A DNA stretch of 64,000 nt from Apoda limacodes (GCA_946406115.1 OX291543.1:24826815-24890814), one strand, 5' to 3'; shown: positions 37,001 through 45,917, counted from the stretch's first letter. Numbers and translations: made by a program. The notes: generated by a model from the letters alone, not told the origin.

Positions 37001-40000
37001 AGAAACAGCGAAACGCATTTACTATTTCCTTCATCTCACCTGGTTAAATTTATAGTTGTTAACATGCGAGAAATGTAAACACTTCTTCTCTAAATCATCC
37101 ATGGCTTGCATCAGTTTCACAATTTCCGTATCAGCCTTGATCTCTTCCTGAGCACCGTCTTCAGCCGCCTTCCGAATCTTAGACCGTAAGCTGTTCACCA
37201 CGTCAGACATTTTATTCAACTTACGTTTTTGTTCCGACCTCACGAATATGTTTTCTTCTTCGCGTTTTTTTAACACCTACAATATTATCATGATTGAGAT
37301 ACAGGAAGCTATATTTTTATTTCATAAATAATATTTCTCATAACTTCTCTTCTATAAATTAAAGTCCTCGATATCACACTTAAAACTACTAGAAACTAGT
37401 ATATATGTCATAGTCAAAAATCGAAATCCTTCGGCGGCAGAGCGGTGTCTCATATTGCACGTCACATAGCACGATCCTACGTTAGCACCTCCTGAACTAG
37501 TCTCCTCAAACTATTAATTCTTGCGAACTACCTACGCCCACAGCTGAACTATTTTGAGTACTCTGAGACTTCAGCAGATACTCTTATTACATGTAGGCTT
37601 TGAGCTGACTCCCTGGCCAATGCTGACTTAATTCTTATAATTCGTTGTACAGTTCACCTAGGGCAATTTACAAACCAGCCAGCTTTGTAAACTGACGAAG
37701 CCGTTTGTAAAATCAACAATAATACGATTTGACGACGACATATACGTACATACAACATAATAATCAGTTATCTTTATCTGTGCATATTTTAAATTGTGGA
37801 AAAGCTCTACTACTTAATGTTCTGACAGTATGTATGCTTTAGGGGTGAACAACATTTTTCTCCACTACCAACTCCAAGTCAAGTTTTTGCCATCCTGGGC
37901 TATCCCGGGTACGTAGGTAAGTTGGCCGATCTAGAGGAGGCAACTCTATTTCAAACTCTAGAGGGGTTACTATTTTCTCCCCCACGTCCATCGCAGGTAC
38001 ATGAATACTAACTTGATAGGTATAGCCAATTTTCTCAGTGTTAATAATACAGGTAGCTTTTAACTTCTCTAATTCCTTTTGCAACTCTTGTATCAAAGAC
38101 TCCAATTCTATTTTAGCCTCTCGATACTTTTCGTGGTGATCCCACATTATGGTTTCAACTTCAGTTTTACTGTCTTCCAACTGGAAAATTATAAAAAATT
38201 TATATTAGTCGGGATACCTTAATACTTTTTCTAAATCTTTTAAGGATTCTGCGGAATAGTGTTCGTACATAAGTGGCAAAAATGGAACCCTATGGTTTCG
38301 TCATATCCGTTCATCCGTCCCTGAATCACAGACTTATAATTTTGCCATTAATTCTAAAAAAAATTACTAAAAACTGTGTTGTGTGAACCGCCCTACAGTT
38401 TTGAAATAAAATTGGGACAAATTTAATGTTTCCATACTTTCATTTTTTATTAGTGTGGAGTGTGTGATTAGGTCTTAAAAATTGTTTTGAACTAAATCAG
38501 TTCTTAAGTTTTACCGATATTCGCAATAATTCTCATTCTACTTATTATTTACTTTTCTACATTATTATTTAATTTTTATAGCTTTGAGCTAACAAATACT
38601 ACAAATACAGATTTTTATTCATAACAATGTTACAGGTAAAATAATTCAGAACAAAATATGGTAGGTATGTCAAAAATATTTTATGCTACAGAAATTTATA
38701 TATAACAGGTAATGCATGATCAAATTATTTTCATAGCACTAAACCAGAAGTTTGCTGATTAAAGCTATAGCTGTAGCTTTAATTCGTTCAAGTGGAATAC
38801 GCTTATAGCTATTCCCGTGGGAAATTTTGAATTTTCGGGGATAAAAAGTAGCCTATGTCCTTCTCCGTATCTTCAACTATCTCTGTGCACTATTTCAGCT
38901 CAATTAAATACTCCGGTGCGGCAGGATTATATAATATAACGACGGTCAAGGGACAGGCAGCATGACGTCGTACTAACCGGACGACGCACAAACGACGAAG
39001 TAAATATAACAAATCCGTATTCAAAATTAACGAAAAAAAACATTAAAGGTACTTTAACATTGTCAATTAGATACATACTTACAAAAGTTTGATAACATAG
39101 TTTGGTCAGAGATTATTTACCGACGTAGAAAGTATGTAATTTTAATTATTTTGTGACCGATTTCGATTAAGTAAGAAAGAACTTCGAAAAGCATTGAGTG
39201 AAGTCTCGTACATCATAGTTTGCATGACATCATCATCAAAGTTAGTTTAACCAAACACATTGAGCGTTTCTGCAGCCTTCAGAGCTTCAGAGGCACTGGG
39301 AGTCGAATACTCCTCCGGTTCGTCATCAACATCTTTGGCTCTTGGCGATATTATGCATTCACCAGCTTCTTAACGGTTTTATTATTGAGAAAGAATTTTG
39401 CTTCAAAAAACTTATTTTACTCACGTTACGAGTCTTTAACCTTATGACAACAGATGAAAAGCACTAACTGTGTGTAAAAGTGGGACGGCGAGCGGGATGC
39501 GAGGCGGCGAGGTAATATTTGTGCATAGGTATTGTAAACAAAACACTGCGCGTCGTTATAATCGGACGACTTATTGTCAAAACTGGTCGCTATAAGCTTG
39601 GTATGCCGTTATAAACAAAGTCGTTATATTCGGATTCTACTGTAGTTATTCCTGCGGGAAAAAGCTTTTCTCAAAAATTCTTTGGGATAAATCGTACTTG
39701 CAGTAATCAGAGCAATGTTGTAGGCGGCCGCTAGAGCGGTCGAATTTGTAATTTGAAAATCAAACGAACTTTTTTAAGCCCGAACATTAATAACTAAAGA
39801 TACTCATCAAGTTTAATTTTAAATTTCGGACTGGCACAACAAAAATAATGCGCTATTAAATTAATTTAAAAAAAGTAAAAAATTAATCGACATTTGAAAG
39901 CGGCGAATTGGCGGCAAAATAACTTTTTAAATAAACATGCCGTAAGTACGTTATTGTTTTAATTTACACGCATGTTTGAGAAAAGCACTATACAGACTTC

Positions 40001-43000
40001 GGTTGTGCTCAGTTGTGGGGCACAACCGAAGTCTGTGATGCGTGCCTCGACTACTCTTCAGCCCGCATACTCACGATCGCCCGGGCCGCGGCGGGCGTAA
40101 CCTATATGTGTGCCAAGTTATCCCGATCCGTTCAGTGGTTAGAGTGATTGAGTAAGAAACATCCAAACTTTCGCATTTATAATATTAGTGGGAAATGTGT
40201 TACTCAAACTATTACATTAGCGTCCTCATGAATAATAAATAAATCATCTTGTGCCTAGTTTCCTTTCAACCTTATTACCTAAAATATTTTATGAAGGTAT
40301 AAAAAAGCCTACCTACTGGTATAAAAAGGCTTTTAATAGATATACCTTCTTAGTGTATTTCTCAACATCTGGACAAAAGATATAAAATGTAAAAAAGTAA
40401 TATGTCTATGAAATCACCTGTTGAAATTTATATTCCATGTGAGAGACTTCCTCTCTGTCCCGCTGCTTGTATAATGCCTCCCACCGCTTGTTGTTGTGGT
40501 CCACCACCGCATCGCGTTCCAAGCTAATGGCAAAGTCTATCAATGCTAGTTGCTTCTCGTACGCCTTCTGCATTATATGTATTTGTTTTTCAATCCGCTC
40601 TGACAGTTCCTTCACATCACTGTCCTGTAATATAATAGGTTTTCTATAGGTTCGAGAGCTGTGATTTTTCTAACGTTTGTCACTTTGAAACAGCTGCCTG
40701 GTGGCTCGCTAGGCGCTCATAGCAAGCCACCAGCAATAAGGACGCGGCCTAAAAGACAATTTTGCTATCCCTTAATTACTAAACAGCTGCCACCAAACAT
40801 TTTCCTATAGGTACTACAATTAGTAGGTAATATCTTACTTGCTTGTCCAAATCTTCATAATATTCAGTGTCCATATGATGAAGATCATCCTTTAAGTGGT
40901 CAATTAGTTGGTTCTTCTGTTCCAACAGCTCGTCACATTTTTGCCTTTGCTCCTTGATGGCCAAATCAATGTCAAGGGGGTCTTTTATCTCCAGCATTAT
41001 GCCCCAGTTTGAAGAGATCGCTTCATACTGTAACTGCGCTTCGGCTGCTTCATCTTCCATTTTTTGCATTGAGACTAGAAAAATCAAGATTTCCTATATA
41101 TTAAGGTTTAGGAACAACATAATTTTCAAAGTCAAATCAAGTCCTTTCTCGTATAATTTTTCCAGTTGCTGTTTCATAACCAAATAGCAAAACTGAACTC
41201 TTGCAGACATGCACCGATTCTAATGAAATTTTACAGAAATGTGTCTTTTGTGTGTACCTACCGCCAAACAGACTTGTTATGGGAATTAAGAAAAAACATT
41301 TAAGAGTAGCTCTGTATACATTGAACCGAGGGATGAAAATCTGGAGTTAACTTCTTAAGATTCGATTTTCATTTATAGCCCCCGAAAGGTGGCTACTTAC
41401 TACAGCTACTCTGTCATTAAAACGCAACCGCATCGAGTTTAGGCTCGTTTGGTTGGTTGTGTCAAGCTCTCTGGTCTTAGACGATGTCTAGAATTTGAGA
41501 CAACCACATCCATCCAACAAATCAAAAAGCATTTTGGTTTGTTTCGATGCTTTCAAGTAGTTTTTTCTTAAATTTCCCCCTCCTCTGAGTTTTTAACCGC
41601 GTGTTTTAGAAATCTAGAAAAAATCATGGTAGGTAAAAGAGTTACAGCCAGTAGCCTACCTGCATTTAATAAGAAAAAATCTTGTATTTCTTTTTTATTA
41701 CTTATAAATTGTGAGAGAAACGTTTTAAGTTTTATTTCTATTAATATGGATAATTTTATAGGTTAAGTACATATAAACGTACACTATATACCGGGGCATA
41801 CGCACGCACATACCGCTGGTGTGTGTATCTGGGTATGTAATGCGCTCTTACGCCCATTTTACAAACGCCTCTTCTGCAAAGGTCATTGCTCCTATATGTC
41901 ATTTTTCTTTCTGAGTGTTCAGATCCTACGCCTATGAGTGGTTATTGATTATAACAAAAAGTAGGTATGTCTTATTGTTTTAATTTCAAGAAATAAAGAG
42001 CCAAGGGAAAACTTTGTAGAACCATACAATAGTAAAACAATAAAAAAACGCATTTTTAATAGTCAGCAGGGTCTGTTTTTTTATTACAGAGGGCTCCATG
42101 AGACCCACGAACGGCACAAACGATATGCATAAATAAGTAAATTCAAGAACCAATATACTTTTCATTCTTTCTGAGAGTAGTTCCCGTCGGATGACCTCAC
42201 GCTCGTCGGTAGTAACCTTGACATTGGTGACCTTGGCCGCACCATCCAGCGATAGTCGCTGCAGCTCTTCTGCGGCTGTGGCCGTTGCCTGTTCAATGGG
42301 ACCTGGCTCTTCCTCTGCGACGGCTTCTTCGACAGGCTGCTCAGCTCTGAAAAACAAAAGCGTCATTCATGTATGAAAGAAATACTACAGATAAGCTTCC
42401 TGCCTTGGATATTTCTGAGGAGTATGGGGTTCTTCAAGAAAGAAGTTTTCGGATTTTTGAAGGGTCTCCAACGCGCAAGGGATACGTCAGGAGTAGCAAG
42501 CGTTCCTAGGATTTAGTGACCGCTTACTATCAGGGGAACAGCAAGTTTGTTTGCCACCTTAGTGGTATAAAACAAACACCTAGGTATCTACTATAAATAT
42601 AAATGCAAATAGGCTGCTAGGCCTATAAGCTAACTGTTAGCCCCCAAGGAAGTAAAGAAATCCAAAATAAAACGTTAGTATAGGTATAGTATGTATCGAC
42701 ATTGTATACATACGCTTATGCAATAATATATATATCATATAGGTGAACATTATCTTAAGGCACGGACCTCTTCTTGGAGGAGTAATACTCCACCTCGCTG
42801 GCCCAGTGCGTATTGGCCAACGTTGTGTGAGCTAGTGTGGTCATTCGAGTATCAGCGTTTTTAAGCCGCCCTTTAAAGTATTTTACTTGGCTTAATGACT
42901 AATTGGACAGCGACGGAAAGTTACCTCCGAAGCATGGAGCTCAGAAAAATGCCATTATAGGTAGTCACCCATCCAATGTATCATTTCTGATAGACACACT

Positions 43001-43347
43001 TACTTTACTGTTACTGGGCCACGAGCTCCTCACCAAAAGTATACAATACTAGTAAAGTATCGCATTAGGTATATAGTCTGTGGCAATATTAATCCAATGA
43101 CGGGTTTGAGAAAAACAAGGAAATGCAGACATAGACCTAAGGATCAACACCATATTCTATTTTTAACTATGTATGCTGCCGTCGGGTAAATTAGTTCAGT
43201 CTACCTTTTGATTGCATCTTGTCTACGTTTGATGCGTAAAGTTCTGGCCGCTTTTCGTTCCTCGGGGTCATGGGATGTGACCTGCGGCTCCTTTGGCGCC
43301 AAAACATCTTCTTCCTCGTCTTCAAACCCAGTAAATTTATTTGCCAT
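21817..43347 (-). CDS. Drc1: dynein regulatory complex subunit 1 (DRC1/CCDC164)
   Basis: Structural coiled-coil protein of the nexin-dynein regulatory complex, which links axonemal doublets and controls dynein in cilia and flagella; in moths the main expected site is sperm. Exons, 5' to 3' on the minus strand: 43347-43205, 42346-42159, 41074-40839, 40624-40418, 38180-38013, 37276-37040, 32651-32513, 30967-30870, 30274-30149, 28963-28847, 27916-27826, 25456-25377, 25084-24950, 24709-24607, 22919-22756, 22001-21817; about 800 residues (human about 740). All junction phases agree except 27826/25456, where a small exon or another splice site is missing. Diagnostic matches to vertebrate DRC1: EQRQKCDELLEQKNQLIDHL, LKKREEENIFVRSEQKRKL, SDEEAKKTL, VADNTGFLVEDRLLKLIEKF, LDSIFMALQIQSEEDIELL and SPSRKLKAEAIESYWSQW. 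Insect-specific parts are a proline-rich and a Gly/Ser/Ala-rich exon. Its introns hold DIRS, RTE, hAT, SINE and LINE insertions. Confidence 0.95.
22157..22560 (+). other. DRC1 intron segment, moderately GC-rich, unidentified
   Basis: Two overlapping open frames with no recognisable domain; probably old repeat DNA. Confidence 0.3.
22756..22919 (-). CDS. Drc1: DRC1 exon
   Basis: Acceptor cacaccag|TGACAG, donor CAGG|GTAAGC. Encodes DSLKPPDFSSPSRKLKAEAI and ESYWSQWKNVFP...RFWDGL, matching the conserved DRC1 C-terminal YW..L....P....LWD.L block. Confidence 0.95.
23185..23345 (+). repeat. interspersed repeat related to 9435-9760
   Basis: Shares CTTTTTATCCCAGAAAATT, ATAGCTACAGCTTG and the end GATAACCAAATGAAGCGCGG with the repeat at 9435-9760. 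Confidence 0.6.
23395..23525. repeat. foldback repeat family, copy 1
   Basis: TCGAGAGAAAAATCTAAAGG and TTTGCAATAAGCTCCTAATA match words in 24370-24545 and 25645-25815. A family of inverted-arm units, all within DRC1 introns. Confidence 0.5.
23905..24345 (+). mobile_element. LINE 3' part (Jockey-superfamily-like)
   Basis: Broken ORF2 end: a QRAAEKIVDDPEL block, LSLRRVCLPMFKISL, LYNGMCFEELFAIMS, then ATFYHRTARHRQG. Same family as 7866-8150, 42415-42575 and 57505-57800. Confidence 0.75.
24370..24545. repeat. foldback repeat family, copy 2
   Basis: The arms CCTTATTGCGAACAGTCTCG and CGAGACTGTTCCCAATAAGG are nearly perfect inverted copies at the ends of a 175-bp unit. Confidence 0.7.
24607..24709 (-). 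CDS. Drc1: DRC1 exon
   Basis: Acceptor ttttcag|TCGGTC, donor CTACT|GTAAGT. Encodes VGHHLEIDPMQVLTALDEFM and SVFMPPEKKKLCNLL. Confidence 0.94.
24950..25084 (-). CDS. Drc1: DRC1 exon, low-complexity Gly/Ser/Ala-rich
   Basis: Acceptor attgtgtag|CGGAGT, donor CCCAG|GTACTA. Encodes ESSVGGGSSSDGAAAARRVG and PTTLVAAHSTSPYMCP. GC-rich against AT-rich flanks. Phases fit both neighbours. The plus-strand ORF here is antisense. Confidence 0.85.
25377..25456 (-). CDS. Drc1: DRC1 exon (upstream junction uncertain)
   Basis: Acceptor accacag|CAGGGG (or the next CAG, first base 25453), donor CAAG|GTTGGC, a weak donor but in the right phase for the next exon. Encodes GQDLSPADQLLVAEADEIIQ and KCGDQ. Confidence 0.75.
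25645..25815. repeat. foldback repeat family, copy 3
   Basis: Arms around TTATTGCGAAAACGAGTACT and CGAGTACTCCAGACTTTTTG, with GGGCAAAATGTATG facing CATATATTTTGCC. Confidence 0.6.
26541..26843. mobile_element. 303-bp hAT-like non-autonomous transposon
   Basis: Starts CAGGGCTGTAGCTAG, ends TTAGCTACGGTCCTG, and is flanked by a perfect 8-bp duplication GGCCTCTA (26533-26540 and 26844-26851). No transposase. Inserted in a DRC1 intron. Confidence 0.9.
26852..27820. other. DRC1 intron, old repeat DNA
   Basis: No exon found that would resolve the DRC1 phase gap. 27340-27480 is GC-richer and looks repeat-derived. Confidence 0.4.
27826..27916 (-). CDS. Drc1: DRC1 exon
   Basis: Acceptor tgttttag|CGACAG, donor TTTAG|GTAAAT (phase 1). 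Encodes RQKRGHLCELARVSREAYQS and ALRAPSMLDL. The phase does not join directly to 25456; an internal AT|GTTGGA donor would fit in phase but is weak. Confidence 0.75.
28290..28400 (+). mobile_element. tRNA-derived SINE head
   Basis: Pol III B box GGTTCAATTCC at 28352-28362, with an A-box-like stretch about 50 bp upstream. No tRNA cloverleaf. Confidence 0.55.
28847..28963 (-). CDS. Drc1: DRC1 exon
   Basis: Acceptor gttttag|GCTCTA, donor TTCAAT|GTTTGT, 39 codons. Encodes ALQIQSEEDIELLCKTFLNY, aligning with the vertebrate ALGIESEEDL...FF.RY block. Confidence 0.94.
29030..29170 (+). mobile_element. tRNA-derived SINE
   Basis: B box GGTTCGATTCC at 29072-29082, followed by the body ATTTGTGTTTATCGAGGGTC found in moth SINEs. 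Confidence 0.65.
29537..30113 (-). mobile_element. RTE-type LINE, 3' third
   Basis: Minus-strand reverse-transcriptase C-terminus: KIQLGRNNFEKEADRRIQLG, FTSPIPQSLKKKVFDQCVLP, AQRAMERTMLGVSLKDRIRN, then ISKLKWQWAGQV and the 3' UTR. Small frame breaks. 5' truncated; the break lies about 36 bp from the DRC1 exon 30149-30274 donor. Confidence 0.85.
30149..30274 (-). CDS. Drc1: DRC1 exon
   Basis: Acceptor tttgtag|GTAAGA, donor TTTATG|GTGAGT, 42 codons. Encodes VRHILELVADNTGFLVEDRL and SRNLCTLDSIFM. A RTE fragment begins about 36 bp past the donor. Confidence 0.96.
30870..30967 (-). CDS. Drc1: DRC1 exon
   Basis: Acceptor atgttcag|ATTCCG, donor AAACTG|GTAAGA. Its AT completes the phase-1 G of the previous exon (GAT). 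Encodes SDEEAKKTLSAVTSEEAVDP and KNMVAMHAKDKL. Confidence 0.92.
31131..31260 (-). repeat. direct repeat, copy 1
   Basis: About 130 bp matching 31731-31866, e.g. GACGGATCAACGCACAGCCT and CCGCTGATCGTAGAGACCT. Strand is nominal; family unclassified. Confidence 0.7.
31731..31866 (-). repeat. direct repeat, copy 2
   Basis: Second copy of the 31131-31260 unit, 600 bp on, differing by a few bases and small indels. Confidence 0.7.
31869..32050. repeat. two tandem copies of a ~95-bp unit
   Basis: GCACTCGCGTAATAAGGGT and GGACTCGCGCAATAAGGGTT each lead into TGTAATGAAATTTTG and CACACGCCGGG. The phrase AGTCGGACTCGCGCA is common in lepidopteran repeats. Confidence 0.65.
32513..32651 (-). CDS. Drc1: DRC1 exon, proline-rich
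   Basis: Acceptor tgaggtag|GTATGG, donor TTAATG|GTAACT, phase 0 in and 1 out, exactly bridging its neighbours. Encodes VWRMSAWRCSELSREVRRAE then VALHAHILAEPPPPVPAAPP. Much more GC-rich than its surroundings. Plus-strand ORFs here are antisense. Confidence 0.88.
33153..33285 (+). pseudogene. DIRS gag-like N-terminus
   Basis: ATG at 33153 gives MPKRSVQEKLAHYQRKKKKL, a stop at 33228-33230, then RRIRRSLDLSEEENPAG. Lys/Arg-rich starts like this are usual for DIRS ORF1. Only the beginning is present. Confidence 0.5.
33580..34850 (+). pseudogene. DIRS reverse transcriptase / RNase H remnant
   Basis: WDGFLATVDLKDTYLSVPIN, a KYLRFEF block, MPYGMPVAPRVFTKI and the YLDD box in SVVYLDDIL (about 33817-33841) mark a DIRS-group reverse transcriptase. 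Further on come VDNAVVAITYVNRMG-like pieces and YPEIDLFASRSNEKCDLFMS, then FYAFRPFSLILKCLQKI, the conserved DIRS linker before the recombinase. At least five frame breaks. Confidence 0.85.
35085..35957 (+). pseudogene. DIRS tyrosine recombinase, catalytic Arg lost
   Basis: N-terminal SAM-like part: SDNTLKQYSVTLKLWWQFCI to SYGSLNSHYSSALSLFLGD. After a frame change (about 35450) comes the first catalytic box, which reads TVHEVQTLSL where the family normally has Arg in TV.R.QTL. The second box is intact: HSTRHVSTSTASSAG (H-x-x-R) and the tyrosine in FARFYNRTI. The loss of the first Arg plus stops make it inactive. Confidence 0.85.
36760..36828 (+). other. tRNA-like pseudo-sequence
   Basis: D arm GATCAATTGGTAGAGC, a perfect 5-bp anticodon stem CTTAC/GTAAG around ACGGAAT, and T loop GGTTCAAGTCC. 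The acceptor stem does not pair and position 33 is C, so it is a tRNA relic or SINE head, not a working gene. Confidence 0.55.
37040..37276 (-). CDS. Drc1: DRC1 exon
   Basis: Acceptor ttgtag|GTGTTA, donor AACCAG|GTGAGA, 79 codons. Encodes VLKKREEENIFVRSEQKRKL and NKMSDVVNSLRSKIRKAAED, the most diagnostic DRC1 segment. Confidence 0.97.
38013..38180 (-). CDS. Drc1: DRC1 exon
   Basis: Acceptor tttccag|TTGGAA, donor TATCAA|GTTAGT, 56 codons. Coiled coil EAKIELESLIQELQKELEKL. The open frame past the donor (to 37839) is intron read-through. Confidence 0.95.
38755..38920 (-). repeat. interspersed repeat related to 9435-9760
   Basis: The reverse complement carries ATTCAAAATTTCCCACGGGA, the CATAGGCTA phrase and the TAGCTACAGCTATAGC end of that family. 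Confidence 0.6.
38930..39645 (-). mobile_element. possible pogo/Tigger-like DNA transposon remnant
   Basis: The minus-strand end reads CAGTAGAATCCGAATATAAC; the other side has a related GATTATATAATATAACGACG. Between them a frame contains SEALKAAETLNVF and DDDVMQTMMYETSLNAF, resembling the acidic C-terminal tail of pogo-family transposases. Internally deleted. Confidence 0.45.
39992..40036. repeat. perfect 17-bp hairpin
   Basis: ACAGACTTCGGTTGTGC (39992-40008) and its exact reverse complement (40020-40036) with an 11-nt loop, in a DRC1 intron. Confidence 0.85.
40418..40624 (-). CDS. Drc1: DRC1 exon
   Basis: Acceptor tattacag|GACAGT, donor TTTCAACAG|GTGATT, 69 codons. Encodes KELSERIEKQIHIMQKAYEK and NNKRWEALYKQRDREEV. 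Confidence 0.95.
40839..41074 (-). CDS. Drc1: DRC1 exon
   Basis: Acceptor ttttctag|TCTCAA, donor AAGCAA|GTAAGA. Encodes SMQKMEDEAAEAQLQYEAIS and EQRQKCDELLEQKNQLIDHL. Confidence 0.96.
41170..41330 (+). repeat. interspersed repeat related to 17130-17345
   Basis: See 17130-17345: shared CATAACCAAAT, GAAATTTTACAGAAA and GAATTAAGAAAAAACATTTA. Confidence 0.55.
42159..42346 (-). CDS. Drc1: DRC1 exon
   Basis: Acceptor tttttcag|AGCTGA, donor ATGAAAA|GTATAT. Acidic Glu/Ala-rich segment EQPVEEAVAEEEPGPIEQ, then LQRLSLDGAAKVTNVKVTTD. Confidence 0.92.
42415..42575 (+). mobile_element. LINE 3' end (same family as 7866-8150)
   Basis: TATGGGGTTCTTCAAGAAAG, a GAAGGGTC.CCAACGCGC block and GTTTGCCACCTTAGTGGTAT match 7866-8150 almost base for base. 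Confidence 0.7.
42770..42960 (-). mobile_element. lepidopteran SINE-like repeat
   Basis: The minus strand carries GCACTGGGCCAGCGAGGTGG followed by AGTATTACTCCTCC, close to the CACTGGGCCAGCGTGGTGGA phrase widespread in moth genomes. Confidence 0.5.
43205..43347 (-). CDS. Drc1: DRC1 first coding exon
   Basis: Start chosen at the ATG at 43347-43345, preceded by in-frame TAA. Encodes MANKFTGFEDEEDVLAPKEP and ERKAARTLRIKRRQDAIK; donor AAAAG|GTAGAC (phase 2). Confidence 0.9.
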
Positions 43348-44090
43348 TTATTCAATAATATGTAGCAAAACGATATATCTAAGATGTTATCAAAATAGAC
43401 AAAGCAAATTAATAACGCGCGAGTATAAGTTACCATAGCAACACAATTTTCGACATAGATATTGACGTAGCATACCCAGGGATATACGATATTCTATAAA
43501 GTATGGCATGATATCTAACCTTCATAATAAATGGAGCCAAATCAAGAAGCTTATTCAGTCTTTAAATATCTATGTTATCAATATATAAGCTTATTGGGTC
43601 AAATTCATTATTTACCTAACTAGATGTAAAATACAATCTATTAAGACCAATGACCTAAGTAGAGTGAGAATTAGAGTCAATGCGATAGAGCGCCTCCAAT
43701 ATGGACATTTTAATTTCTTAATAGTAGTACCATATACAAAACTAGCTTAGTAGGTAAGTTATGCTTATGCTAGCTAGTAATATAATATCCGAACATAATT
43801 CAGTAAATAGTCAGAAATCTAGAAAAGAGGTTATTGTTCTACCTAGCAAAATTACATTTACATCTACATTACAGTTTGAAGTTGGTGTCTATGTAGGTAA
43901 GTACCTAACAGTTTATAACACACTTCATTTGCTTAAAACCAACTTGAAACTGTTATTCTATTTAGACTTTTGGAAAAAAGTAATTATTTTTACCTTTTTG
44001 AAGCGCCAGATGCACCATCTGTTTGGAGCCGGTTGTTTTTTGGTCAAAAAGTTTCTATTTTTGTTTTTTAAGTGACGCATTGGGGGCTTT
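43348..44090. other. DRC1 upstream region
   Basis: Presumed DRC1 promoter and 5' UTR. No TATA box or other element can be assigned with confidence. Confidence 0.4.
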
Positions 44091-44094
44091 CTTA

Positions 44095-44460
44095 CAGAAA
44101 TGATGGATCTCATCAAGATCTTTATTTCGAATGACAGCTGTCAATCTAGAAAGAGCTATATGTTCGTAATTATTTATCTGAGACTAACAGTTTCTTGGCA
44201 GAAATTATAGATCTCATCAACATCTTTATTTCTGATGACAGCTGTCAAAATAGAAAGGGTAACATCTCCGTCACTATTGATCTTAGAATAGCAGTTTCCT
44301 CACAGAAATGATAGATCTCACCAAGATCTTTACTTTAGATAACAGTTGTCAATCTATAATGTATATCTCCGTAACTATTTATCTTAGACTAACAATTACT
44401 TTACAGAAATGATTGATCGTAACAAGATCTTTATTTAGAGTGACAGCTGTCAAATTACCT
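44095..44460. repeat. 3.6 copies of a ~104-bp tandem repeat
   Basis: Units start CAGAAAT at 44095, 44199, 44303 and 44404 (spacing 104, 104, 101). Each holds GATCT.A.CAAGATCTTTA-like and GACAGCTGTCAA words; GACAGCTGTC is a perfect palindrome with an E-box core. Copies have diverged by roughly 15-25 percent. It lies about 130 bp before the integrase ORF. Confidence 0.9.
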
Positions 44461-44591
44461 ATTGATACCGGTCACCAGAGCACAATCCTAAAGTAGATTA
44501 TTTTTGTTACAGTTATGGAACCTGAATTGAAAAAACAATACTGTAATGTTACACGAACGATTATAAACTTATATTTAAGTTTATGTGAACA

Positions 44592-45917
44592 ATGCCAATT
44601 AAAAAAAAGATACCAAAACGCGATTTAGTAGTGAAACCTATTCTATCCGACTGCATGAATTCTAGATATATGCAGTCTGAACCAGATAAAGATTATAAAT
44701 TTATTATGAATTATCAAGATCACTTGACTAAATTTACTATTCTAAGACCAAACAAAACGAAGACTGCTGAAGAAGTAGCTTATCAACTTTTAGATATATT
44801 TTGTTTGTTCGGCGCTCCATGTATACTGCAAAGCGACAACGGTCGTGAATTTTCAATTGAAGTCCTCAAAAATTTAGCTGAAATGTGGCCAGGGATAAAA
44901 CTTGTTCATGGAAAACCTCCACAAATCAAGACGATAATGACATGTTAATAGCTTGGATGGCTGATAATTCACAAAATTGGACAGAGGGATTGCGATTTAT
45001 TCAGAGTAAAAAAAACACATGCTCTTCATCATGCGCTTAAGAGAAGTCCTTACGAAGCTATGTTTAGATCAGCACAAAAAAGTCTTGCTGATTCATCTAT
45101 TCCTGGTGATGTGTATGCTTCCAAAGAAACTGAAGAAGATTTACAAGAATTGGTTCTATCTTCCAATAAAAATGATGTTCAGAACGAGAAGAATATTAAA
45201 AATGACGATCAGTTAAACAAATTACAGAATTTAAACGTAAAAGTGATTACTGACGTTATAGATATTGATTTAGGAAAAGCTGAAAGTTTGAAGTTATGTG
45301 CTGTTTGTAAAAATGAGACGTCAGGAGCTCACATGTGCTTAGACTGTCATGAATGTACACGGACGGATTTATCTGCGGAGAAAGGAATGAGAATGACGGA
45401 TTTGGAGCAAATGTAACTTGTAAGCTCTGATCTGATCAGAAAGAACAGCATAAATGTTGAAAGATAATGTGCTACATCAGGTCTACAGGAACAGGCAAAA
45501 AAAATGGTTTCACTGTCTAATTCAAAATTTCCCTGTGTTGAAATTGGTTCTAACGTTTTAGTTAGAGATCCTGAATTTGATAGAGAACGTGCAGCACCCA
45601 GAAATGTTATGTGTGTTGTTATGAGCATTAATCTATCAGGTCTCTACCAGTTAGGAAATAATGAAGGTAAATTCGATGGACTTAATGCACGTAATGAGTT
45701 TACACTTTCTTAAAACAACTTTATTAACATTTGTGATGTGCCCTCAACTTCGTCGTTAACACTTCGCTCAGCATCTATGTTATAATCTGGAAGTAAGCAA
45801 GGGTTTATAATGTTTCACTGCAAAAGATACTGTATTATTAAAAAGTGCAAGTGTCGCTCCAAGAATATAAAATACCACTCAAAATGCCACAGTAATAGTT
45901 CCTGTAGAAATAAATAG
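44592..45917 (+). pseudogene. Ginger/KRBA2-type integrase, decayed
   Basis: A DDE integrase domain: the first Asp in NYQDHLTKFTILRPNKTKTA, the second in CILQSDNGREFSIEVLKNLA. The reading breaks at HGKPPQ and resumes at DMLIAWMADNSQNWTEGLRF; the expected segment with the catalytic Glu is missing. A second shift follows, then ALKRSPYEAMFRSAQKSLAD, a Cys cluster in LCAVCKNETSGAHMCLDCHE, an EIGSNVLVRDPEFDRERAA block, and a C-terminal Cys-rich tail (CKRYCIIKKCKC...CH..SSC) ending TAG at 45915-45917. This domain order is that of KRBA2-like and Ginger2-group integrases. At least three breaks, so non-functional. Single copy here; its terminal repeats were not found with certainty. Confidence 0.82.

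Noticed and set aside
37839..38012. Continuation of the DRC1 frame past 38013 to a stop
   Set aside because: A GTTAGT donor at 38012 joins in phase to the diagnostic exon at 37276; the rest is intron read-through.
42191..42376. Plus-strand Ser-rich ORF
   Set aside because: Antisense of the acidic DRC1 exon 42159-42346.
44095..44460. CRISPR-like array
   Set aside because: Eukaryotic context, long diverged head-to-tail units without unique spacers.
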